From Hirudo medicinalis (lineage: Eukaryota; Annelida; Clitellata; Hirudinida; Hirudinidae): a stretch of 64,000 bases of DNA. Of this stretch, positions 11,860-23,891 are shown piece after piece. The position numbers were made by a program, and so were the translations under genes. Positions within the stretch are counted from its first letter, which is position 1. Every line of letters begins with the position of its first letter. The notes below the pieces were generated by a model that did no database searches, was not told where the DNA came from, and was given only the letters and a program-made list of their open reading frames with translations. The stretch lies in NCBI GenBank assembly GCA_011800805.1, contig MPNW01000196.1, positions 133,094 to 197,093 of the forward strand, read 5' to 3'.

Positions 11860-12341
11860 TCACCTCCGAATCACAAACTGGATCGAAGGATCGTATCCAC
11901 CTAGCCTCGTCACCATCATTTTGAGTTCACCTGACCTCAAACTAGCATCGACGCTGGTTGATGCAACACCTGCATCACTGGCGTCATGACTCATTCTTTG
12001 ACCAGCTTGGTGGCTGTGGCGAATCTTAGGAAATGACGCATTATCTGCAGGCCTTCTTGTCGGGCCCTGAAGTCCAGTTCTGGAGTGATTTTTTTCTGAC
12101 ATTTCCTTTGTGTGTCCATATAAATTGGCTTCCCCAGTATTTGTTTCAGAACTATTAAAACTGTCCAATGGCACTGATCCAGGCAAATTGCCATATCTCC
12201 TAACAATAAGCTTGTTATTCCTAAGTCTCTTATGAAGCTGCTTGGAATTCTGGTCATGGTAATGGTGGTAGTGGTGAGGAATATTGTGACATCTAATTCT
12301 GCCATTGGATGGAACAGCAGAATGTTTGACCAACTTATTGT
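11860..12341 (-). CDS. Receptor cytoplasmic tail, terminal exon
   Basis: Phase 1 acceptor GAGCAG|AC at 12341; stop TGA at 11860–11862. It encodes 160 residues, polar and histidine-rich near its start (HHYHHYHDQ), ending SIQFVIRR. No NPxY endocytosis motif, no PPPSP motif, no kinase or death domain. It lies beyond the 21-bp minisatellite intron. Confidence 0.75.
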
Positions 12342-15300
12342 CTGCTCACCATAACATCCACAGATGGCAATGAATTAAAAACTGGATTATAAAATGATAT
12401 TTTAAACTTTAACCTCAATATAATTTTGAATGAAAATATGTTATTTAATAGTCGATAATCTAACTAACATAAAATAGATTTATGCTAAATCGAGCTGTGA
12501 TCTTAGTTGTGGTCAAGGAAGTAATTTTTCAAACTAGATTAGAAAACACGATATATGCAATATCAAAAGCAACATATTCAATATCAAACACGATATATGA
12601 AATATCAAACACGATATATTCAATATCAAACACGATATATGCAATATCAAACACGATATATTCAATATCAAACACGATATATGCAATATCAAACGTGATA
12701 TATGCAATATCAAACACAATATATTCAATATCAAACACGATATAGGCAATATCAAACACGATATATGCAATATCAAACGTGATATATTCAATATCAAACA
12801 CGATATATTCAATATCAAACACGATATGTACAATATCAAACGTGATATATTCAATATCAAACGTGATATATGCAATATCAAACACGATATATTCAATATC
12901 AAACACGATATATTCAACATCAAACACGATATGTGCAATATCAAACACGATATATTCAATATCAAACACGATATATGAAATATCAAACACGATATATTCA
13001 ATATCAAACACGATATATTCAATATCAAACACGATATATGCAATATCAAACGTGATAAATGCAATATTGAATAAGATATACTGTGCGATTCATAAGTCTC
13101 CGTCTCTAAAACTAAAATTTAGTTTTATTATGAATTGAATTATGAATTGCACGATAAATTTATCAAATATGCAATGATTAAGTGTACATTATCATTATCA
13201 AGTGCACAATATTAAGTGTATATTATCCAATTACGTTATTAATATGCATTTATTCCATGAAAATATTAGACTGAACCAGAGCAATTTTTCAAATTAATTA
13301 ATTAAGGTGAGATTCCATAATTTGTCACTATTTAATTGCAATAGTTTATCAGTTCTTTATTTAAAAGAAGATTGAAAACAAAATGATTATATAAGCAAAA
13401 ATGAGCATTGGCAACTCACTAAGAGGAATAGGATCATCTTCCGATTCTGGGTAGTCGCCGTAATACCCTCGATTGGCATCCAGCCTTCTTCTTGTCTCTG
13501 ACTCAAACAGCTTTTCTTCTTTCTTCTTGGCATGCCAACAGGCCAGTAGGACTAGCAGGACAACCACAATGATGCCCAGGATCAAGCTCACTACGACGCC
13601 CACAATCAAATCTCTGTAATCTTCCCTGGATGGTTGAGGTTGAACCTCTTCTTTTATTGAACCTGTTGAACCTTTTTTGAATTTTATGTTTAAACTAGAT
13701 TTGGATGATAGCCATGATAAATAATAATTATAATAATCAGGCTATTACAATAAGCATATTATTATTATTTTATAATTATTCTTTATTTATATATTTGGCT
13801 AAGACACCAAAGAGACTAACACTGGCGAACATCGTAAGATCCAGGAGGTGACACAAGACCGACAGGACACTGATCACAAATGGATTGTCCATCATTGGAC
13901 TGGTACGTATTCTCCGGACATATCGCACAGGAGTGGCTTATTGCACTGAACTTAGTTCCGTATGGACAGATACCTTGGAATGCAAAAATGGAATGTGATG
14001 AATAACATGCAAGTTAACAAAAGGTTGTGTTCCTGAGTGTGACAATAAAAGCAACAGTCATTACATGTTATGCTTGCAACCGAGCTGAAACAATCTGGGA
14101 AGCAACCCAGCTTCCACTGCCACAAAACATCCCCGATGCTTATGTATAAATACATTATTATTATTGTTTATCACAATTTCCTTAATATTAAGCTAAAAGT
14201 TGAGCAAGTTGTGATTACTACTGAAACTTATTTTTGCAATTTTAAAGTTTAACTTCTTGATTTCATCTTGGTGCTGATCAGAATTTCCTTTAACAATCTC
14301 ACCACATGTTTCATTGTTGACTTCAAAGCTGTTGGTCGGACATCCACTTACTATGACATCAGTGGACATTTTAATTCCTCTCAGATTCTCGTTGTTGTAG
14401 GGGACATTAAGCTTGTTCATTGATGAGTTGAGTTTAACTACCTTGCTGTTCAGGCTGGGTTTTATTTGCAAATGTTTAAAATTATTAAAAATAATAACCG
14501 TAACCTAAACTTAAAAAGAAAAAACTAAAGAAACCAAAGAAACTAAACCTCTCAAGTTTCCATAAAACCATCTCAACAGTAAATCGTGATTCGGCAGGTT
14601 GAGATTCCCGTTTCCTCCTGCTGAGAGCCGAACAGTTGATTCCTCTGAAATTTCTGTGGTTGCAAAGATCGGCAGCGCTTTGGTAACTTGCATCGGGTGG
14701 ACTGCACAAGTCCATCGAGTAGAAGGCATAGAAAAGCTTTAAGGCAAACAGGTTCTGATCGTCCTGAGGACAGGAGCCAGAGAATTCAAGTTTCATTTGA
14801 AGTGTTGGTACTTTTCGAAGTGATTCTTTGAGGATCAATTTGAAATGATTTTAGTACAAATTCCTAATTCCCAGGTTTTCATAAGAAAGTGATTGGCTAT
14901 ATTAGTATTGTAATAACGGTATTAGAAGCAATAAAAATAATTACACCAGTTATAACAGAGTTGACTTACATAATTGAGAGTGTAGTAATTACATTATAAA
15001 TTGCAAACAGGCTCAAATGTTTAATGAATTTACAAGTTATGATTCAAAACATCTTGAAATGGAAAGGACACCTGCACAAAAGAAAACATTGGTCTGCTTG
15101 CTTCCAGCACCACAAAACTCAAAATTAACTCCTGAAGCCTCCTGGAAAAGTGGAATGTAGTTCTTGAAGCATTCCAACTTGCATGTTGGAGAAGTTGCAT
15201 TCAGGCAAGATAAATCCCCATTGATGACTGCATACGTTTTGTTGCATGGTAATGATCCTGCATGAGATCATTTTACAGGGAACAATTCATTTGTTAACAA

Positions 15301-18300
15301 ATTATCAACTTATAAAATCATTTTTAAATGTGAAAAAGCAACCAATATATATCACCTCCAATTTTGATGATGGACACATTAAAAGAACATTCAGTAAGTC
15401 CCTGAGCATCTGAGGCAGAATACTTGACAACATGAAGTCCTGGTGGCAATGAGGATCCAGGTTTGATGTTGACAGTGATGCTTTCCTCAACCTTCTTGTC
15501 CGATATCCCTGCAAGGGTGGGTGCTTTCCACCATACAATTTCTTGGGAATTTATGGTGAAGACATGGATGTTCTGAGGGCAGCCAATGAAATATGGGGGA
15601 AAAGATTCTGCAATTGAAGGAGCATCATTGCATTTTTATTGATAATATTTCTTGAAACATATTTAATTATGTTTTAAATAGGGCTTAATTCAACTTTTGG
15701 GTATAAGTGTAAAAGCTTGAAATGCTTAAATCATTGGAAATCATAAATATTTTCATCACAGCTTAGAAAATTTCCCACAAAATTTAGTTTCTTTTTAAAT
15801 AAGAAAGTATGTCTTATTATTATTAAATTAACTAAATGTGAGTAATTCAATAATGTAACTATGAATAACATGTATGATGTGATACTGTGCTGCTGGAAAT
15901 TTTAACATAAAGTCTGAACATTTGTAACATAACATCTGAACAAAATGAAAATTTAAAAACATTGAATAACAAACAAAAGCATCTGAGTTTTACAAAGTTG
16001 TTTGCAAAGGAATAAATAACAGTGATAATTGAAATAAAATATATTAAAGTGAGAAAATCGTGTAAATTGTGAGGACTCATTCAACAATTTCTTCCTGACC
16101 AAGTACTGAGGTGAAATCAGTGGGTCTAGTTGATGATGCAACAGGACTGGAGGAGTCTGTGTATTGGGTGTCTACAGATGTCACTGATGGATTGTGATTA
16201 TTAATTAAACTGCTAATTCTTTTCATTTTCACTAGTGACTTGTTGAAAAATACTTGAGTAACTGACTTTCAAGTCTGTATGTTTCCAGTGAATTTGATGT
16301 GATGGTTAGTTTATTCATGTCACTCCAAAGTAATGATGATGATGTTGTTGTCGTCGACGATGATAAACTAAAAGCATCCTTGTTTTGATCCGACTCGGTA
16401 AAGAGGACGTGAGGTGTTTCGGATGACCGGGTAATATGCTGAGTAGTTTGGTCATGAATATTCAATGAGGTTACATGAGATGTCACTTCAATAGCCGATA
16501 ACAATGACACATAACTTGATTGAGAACTGATGACATCGTTAGGCTTTGAAGGTCGTTCACTGGATTCCAAGTGATTATTAGTGGGGGATGTTTTAAATGG
16601 TGCAAATGCGACCGTAAATGTGAGGTTTGGCGCGTCTCTTGAAAATGCAGAAGACGTATGATTTGTTACAAGTGCTCTCGAATTCAAAGTTTTAAATGGT
16701 TCGGAATGAATTCCTGTTCCTCTCTGTGAAGGTGAAGCTTCAGAGGGTATTGACAAGGTTTCATGATGAGGAAAATGATCAGAAAAACGATTCCTCGAAG
16801 AAAATGGAAATTCAGAAGCAATGGAAGAACCCATCAATGATGAGAATCTCTTGGTAATTGTAGGGGACCTATTGCTAGATGGAGTTGCTGAAGAAGTATA
16901 CCGAACAAATGTTATTATAGCAGTTGATGACGGTAATGATGTCGACGACAAAGTTGATGTTGACAATAATGATGCTGATGGTGGATGTGAAGATGACCAT
17001 GATGACAAAGAGGACACTGTTGATGATGACAATGTTGATGAAAATGAAGACACCAAAGGATGTGATGAACCAAAAACTGGCAACGAAGTGGCAATAAAAG
17101 ATTGTCGAGGTGAAGTTTCTTTTGGAGGAGTGGATTTTGTGGAGTAAAAAATGCTTTTATAATTTGCTGATGAACTTGCTGTGGTCACAGGAAATGAAGA
17201 AGTTACTTTTGGTGATGATGATGATGATGATGATGTTGATGATGATGTTGGTGATGAGGATGGCAATGAAGATAATGAGATCGAATGTGAAGAGAGGTTC
17301 GGCAATTGAGTGTTTGTTATCATCAAACTTGATGGCAAAGATGATGAAGAATAATGATTAATAACATTTGGATTTGAAGATTTAGAGCTCACTGATTGGG
17401 TGAGGCGGAGGAATGTTGTGGATGCAAAAGATTCAGAAGTGATTCTTCCAGGGAAAAGAATTGATGAAGAAGAACCACCAGATTCAGAGTGACTGCTTTC
17501 TGGAGTTGTGACTGTCATCACTACCTTTGTGGAGGAAGGAAGTAACAAAGAAGAAGTAAACTTGGAAAATAAAGATTTTGTGGGAGTGGTTCTGTTCCTT
17601 GCACCTGATGAAACATTTAAGTCCATTGAAGTGAAAATGTTGTTGAAGGATGAAACTGTTGTTGAATTGAAAGATGTTGTTTGTGTCGCATTGCAACAAG
17701 AGAGGTTATATTTTTCAGTAGTTAAGTTGTCCCTTGTAACAAGACTTATTGTTGTGAGTGTTGAGCTGGTAATGTTGAATGAACCATTGAGATGAATGGA
17801 ACCAGTCAATGTTGTTGTGAGTGAATTGAGTGAAGGAAACTGATGTTCTGACCAAGCAGAATAATTATTGTAAGTTGATGTGGAATTCCCACTGTAATTG
17901 TTCTTAAAAGTTGTTGTTGCTGTTGGTGAAGCAGAGTAGAGAATGAGGCTTGTGTTTTGTGAGGATGACGTGGATATGGAAGAAGGCAACATTGCATTTG
18001 TGAAATGAGGTGATGAGTAATAAATAGATGTAAACTCTGAAGTCCAAACTGAAGTCAGCTTGACTAAGGAATAAAACAGCATTATTATTTACATAATAAA
18101 GAAGCTAAATAATATATAAACTGTATACATGTATATACATATCTTTATATTTAAATATCTAATTCCAAAAGCATTTTGTGCATCACAATACTCTTCTAGA
18201 AGAATTTGATATCATCTTCATCACTTCACAGAACAGCATAGCTACTCCATCTGCAGATCTTAAAAAAGAAGGAAAAGGCAAAACTGTTCTATAATTTTAC

Positions 18301-21300
18301 TTGTGATTATTTCTGATGATCTTTGAAGCACGAATCTTGTCGGGCGAGTAAGATTGCAAGCTATCGTTCTTCTCGTTTGGTTGAGAATGTCAAAGACGTA
18401 GATGGATTTATCAGCCCAGTTTGAATAGTAAATTGAATTGTTGTACACTGCAAAGCTATAAAAGTTCAATCCACCAGTGAGGTTGGCCACACTTGCAAAA
18501 GCCCCTGTCTGATCTGGAATCATGCAAACACATTCATTACAATGTAGAGGTAAATGTAATTATTATGTTTCATATATATTTTATATATAATTCACTCTTT
18601 ATATTATTTAACTCATTTTTGTTATTAACACCTTTCAGTGAAATGTAATTTTAAGTAATTAAATGAGCTCTGACAAGTAATTAAATTTACTGTATTTGGC
18701 CTCTAAAATAAGAATCCAAATTGTCTCTTGAATTAAACTCATAATCTCATAATGAATTATTTTGTTAATGGCTGTCAAACTGATTCTCAAAACTTAATTA
18801 TTAGCTACTTAAAGAAATAACAACGAACAAACATACTCAAGCTGCTGAGGTTGCAGCTTGTGACACTTCCATTCTGCTTATCCAGGAGATACAAAACCTC
18901 CTCCTCTTCATCAATAAACAAGGGTCCAGACTTAAACAGGGAACTGGCGTTGAATGGAACAGGTTGCTTGCTTCCATCCTTCAAGTCAAACCTCCACACA
19001 TTGGGCAATTTATCGGATGTGAAATACAAATGCCTGAAGCATTGTTGAAAATTAATGCGATAATTTCATTACGCAGAATTTTATTATTGTTCTTGATATT
19101 ATTATTAATAAATCAAATCACAATCATGAGCCTTTGACAAACGAGTGCATGTCAGCAGTCATATTTGACCAACAACCAACAAATGTTTGCCTGTGTTTAA
19201 TACCTTATGTCCTGTGACAACACTAATGTGTACAGACAAACATGAAACTATGAAAACTGGTAGGCTTGACATAATCAAGTCAATTTAAACATATTTATTC
19301 AAGTTAGGGCTTGGAAATTAATAAATAAAATATAAATTAGACTATTGACTTTTTTTTCAAGCAATAGGATATTGAGAGGTAAAATTACCCTTTGAGTTTA
19401 TGAATGGCCAAAGATTTTGGCTTTAGATTTGCAAGGTTTGAGAGCAAGACTTCACGATTGGCTGATCCATCAATTGTTGAAGCAAGAGTTAACCTTGCTA
19501 TCGAAACGTTATCTTGTGCACTGTCAATCCAATATAAAGAGCCTTCAAAAATGAGCATGTCGTCAACTAATGGGCCTCCGTAAAATAGTTCGCTGCTCGG
19601 CGACTTCTCTAGCCTCGTCTTTCTGATCGTCCTCCTAAATGTGGGAATCATTTTCAGTCATTTTCAGAGATGTTGTTTCTAATGTAAATAACTAAATAAT
19701 GATTTGAAGCTTTAGAAGCAAGATGTATTTCTTACTGACTGACATTAATACATCTGATTAAATCATGAAACTCTACTAGTGCATTGCTACTGTTATTATC
19801 ATTTATATATTAACATATAAACAAATAATTATAAATAAAATGTAAACTGATAATTATTGCCTAATGAATAAAATATGTTCTTGCAATGTAATTAATATTC
19901 ATATCTTACTGATTGACATCACTGTAGTAAATGGTGCCTGATGTTGGTTCGTAGGCAAGAGCACTGTAGCTAGTTGATGAATTACCAGAAACAACATCGT
20001 ACAAACTCTGGTCCTTTGTGTCGAATCCCAACAGTCTTATTGCCATCATGTCCGCAATCAGAAAGAAATTATCAGGGACTATGAAGAATAATAATTAACT
20101 CTTAACTTAAATTATTAATAACACTAAGGCTTGCTCAAATGATGAAATAAACATTATTAATAATAATAATATTAATAATATACATTAAATTTAAAATATA
20201 AATAAAATAGTACATATTACACAGTTTGAAGAATCTTCACAATCACAACTATAATTAGCTCTTAATGTTGAAATGTTAATGAAGATATAATCAATATACT
20301 GAATTGTTCATTCAATTCAATTTGTAACCATTAAATAACAATGTTTAAATACATAACAACAGGTGTTAAAATGAACTATTTAAGAAAGCAAAGGGATTTG
20401 TAGGATGACATAGTTCAAAGATTGATTTTGAGGTCACTCAATGTAACAAGTGCTAATTACAACCACAACAACGAGTAACTCGTCCTTGTAACTAATAGTA
20501 CCAACCTGCACATTTGCTTCTGTTAGAGGACATGACGAGACCCCCGTACGAAGGACAATAACATTTGCTGCTGTCACCACCAGAACTTAGGCACATTCCT
20601 CCGTCTGGACTGCAGTCAGACGAAAGGTTGCAGGTGCTGTCTGATTTATGAGAATGTCTCAATTAATCCAGTTTGAATTATATCAGAGAGCATTATTTAT
20701 TGTAGTATTAATAAGATCAACATAATTAGCATATGTTAAACAAATTATTTCAATAAAGTGGTTCCAGTTTTGTCATTCCTGTTAGTGTTTGCAATTGGTC
20801 ATCATCACCATCACCATCATCATCATCATAACACATCAATATTCTGTGAATTGCAGCTATGAGTAATGCTACAAATCATGCATCACCAGTGATGCATGTG
20901 ATGTGATGCAGTTGATTGTTAATGAGACTTTTATTATTTTGTCTTCATTACAAAAACATAAAAATTGTATTTTTGTTTGAATCCTTTAAAAATGGTGATT
21001 TAATTTAAAATTTAAAAAAGGTAAAAAAAATTGTTATTTAAATAGACTCAAATAATTAAGTAATACTGATATAACTTCGTTAATTAATCAAATGTCTATT
21101 AATAAAAGCATGTTATAATTCGTGCCGTTATTTAAGGCCAATCAAAACATCAAAACAAATCACGTCACTCCAAAGTGAGTGAACTTCCAAACCAACCATT
21201 TAAGACCGATGCGTTCGCGTCAATAAATGCGAGGCCTCCGATTCCCGATAAATTTGCAAAGCAAAAGGACTGCCCAGTGCTGATGTTGTACTCCAACAAA

Positions 21301-23802
21301 CATCCACCATTCCAGCTGCTGATGAAGATGGCTGAAGAGAATGATGAGGAAGTTGTCATTCCAAACGGTAACTGAAAAAAAGCAGAAATTTTTTAACACG
21401 AACATCGATAAAAATCACTTTCATAATCTTCTTTATCATAGTAAAAAATAAACAACCTCTTTTAATAATTTCAAATCAATTTATAAAATTCATAAACCAA
21501 TGTTAATTCGTTGAAGCTTAATTCAAAACTAAACTATATGACAATAATCAATTTATTTCAATATAAACCTCTGAACCCTGCAAAACTGATTTGGACCAGT
21601 TGTAAGATGTCGAACTGCCATTCAATTTGTCCTTGTCAATGTACCAGAGATAACCTTGAACTGAGGAACCATTGGCAACAGACTCATTGGTGTTGATTTT
21701 TTCAGATGACATTAATGTCACAAATATTTTATTTGATGAAGCTACAACTGAGTTTGGATTCTGGAATTGAACAGCCTCATTGCTCAGAATGGTGATTGCA
21801 TTGGTTCCATCAAGATTCGACCTCATGACTTTGGCAGGTTGACCCCAGTCAGTGTAATAAATATGCCTGAGATTGAAAGGCTTAAGACATTAAGTTTGAA
21901 AAAAAAAAGATCTCAAAATAGTGTTTGAAATATTGATCCATAACAATATTAATATTATCAACATTAATAATTTTATTAGCAAATGTTAACTTGGCAACAA
22001 AGTCAATCCATAATCCTCTGGGTTTGTTGACATTCCTGGTTATGACAACTCTTGAATTGCTTGTCTTCAGCCTCACAACCTCCACGGTATGCTTGGAATA
22101 CAAAGTGCCATCAATGGTTGACTCATCCATGCTTGAGAAGTAGAGATTCCTCCTTATGTAATCAATCACCAGTCCTGTGATTGAAAATTGTATAATTTAT
22201 TAATAACTAAAAAACAGTATTTTTTATTATTTATAACATTATTTAATAATTAATAAAGGTATTTTTTATTAATAATGATGGTTAATGACATCATGTAGTG
22301 GCTTAAACAATTGCAAAAATTAAGAATTATATTTCCTAAGTTGGCATATGCATGAGCAGAATATCTGAGATTTAATAGGAACTTGATTATCAAAAAATAA
22401 ATATAAATACTCAATATAAAAATAAATAAAATATACTACTATACTTATTATTTTATTTTAAAAATTAATGTTATTATTATTACTAGGAATGGTAATGACA
22501 TCAACTTGATTGCTTCAAATCATATAGAAATCAAAGCAATCTTAACAGCCAACCATTGACAAGACCAATGTTGTCAGATTGTCCCAAGAAGGCATTCGAA
22601 GATCGAGAGGCATTGAAGGGTCTCTTGCGAATGCATTTATCATTGGGATCACTCCAGTAGACCAACTGTGACAATCACCATTTAAAAACATTTATCATGA
22701 TGATGATGATGCTGATGATGATGATGACAACGACAGCAGCAGTAACAACAACAACAACACAACAGCAACATATTCATACATACAGTTCCTACCTTCTGTC
22801 ACTCCAACAACATCAACAACTTTTCCTTCGACAATTCCAACGTTTCCTTGATTTACATAGTGACGACGTCTGACAACGTCACAAGTTAATTGAATAAATA
22901 AATAAATAAATAAATGATTACTTAATTAACTTCATAATTTAATATTACTCTGGGAAATTATAATAAATATGTTCAAATCGGCTAATTATCGACATACTGT
23001 TAACCTGTTGAAATACATTATCTTTCTTGAATTATTATTATTATTATTATTATTAATATTATTGTTGTTATTATTGTTATTATTGTTATTTTATTATTAA
23101 TAGTTAATATTATTATTGTTATTATTAATAATATTATTATTATTAATATTAATATTATAGATATTATTATTATTATTATTATTATTATTATCAGTAGTAA
23201 TACTTCGACATTACAAGCAATTGTTTATTTGAATAATTTTCAATCCACTGAAACTCTCCACTACAACACGATGCTCAGTAGCACACGATATCAAGAAATG
23301 AAGGCTCATGGCAAGTAACCCTCGTGTTGGCTGCTCCTCCCCTCTCCTACTCCTCCAACATCTCTCTCTTATTTTTATTCTTTTTCTTCTTATTTTTTTT
23401 TTTACACTCTCTCGTTCTCGTTCTCGTTCCGTTCTTCTTGTTGGAAAATACTGTTCCACAATGCAGCGGATGTGCTCAGCTTAACGCCGCCGTCGTCTTC
23501 GTCGTCGTCGTCGTCGTCGTCGTCACCACCGTAGTCATGGACGTCGTCACTCGCGTGTCTCTGTCATCGTCATCGCCATCATCGTAGTCGTCATCATCGT
23601 GGCGTCATCATCGTCGTCGTCGTCATCATCATCGTCATCGACATCGTCATCGTCATCATCATCATCGTCATCGTCATCGTCATCGTCGTCGTCGTTATCT
23701 TCATCGAAAGAACGGGAAGGAGATGAAAGTGAGAACACCTAAACCAACTCGATTTCGAGTTCAAAGCCTGCCTTGGGAAATGATGACGACAAAGACGTCT
23801 AT

Positions 23803-23840
<38 letters not shown>

Positions 23841-23860
23841 CGACGATGACGATGACGACT

Positions 23861-23891
<31 letters not shown>

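Noticed and set aside
12533..13078. CRISPR-like array
   Set aside because: Units are contiguous 21-mers with no unique spacers, in an animal intron.
12482..13138. Long reading frames on both strands (60–176 codons) over the 21-bp array
   Set aside because: The 21-bp period contains no stop in several frames, so every frame stays open by arithmetic. The translations are pure repeats (FDIEYIV, SNTIYSI) and the array lies inside a receptor intron.
16821..17795. Plus-strand frames of 83–108 codons
   Set aside because: They are antisense to the mucin exon; the D/V/E and M-rich content mirrors TCA/ATC serine codons on the other strand.
22790..22880. Extra minus-strand exon (QGNVGIVEGKVVDVVGV) in the receptor
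   Set aside because: No donor in the needed phase. Joining exon 25089–24938 directly to 22665–22554 gives a canonical YWTD blade.
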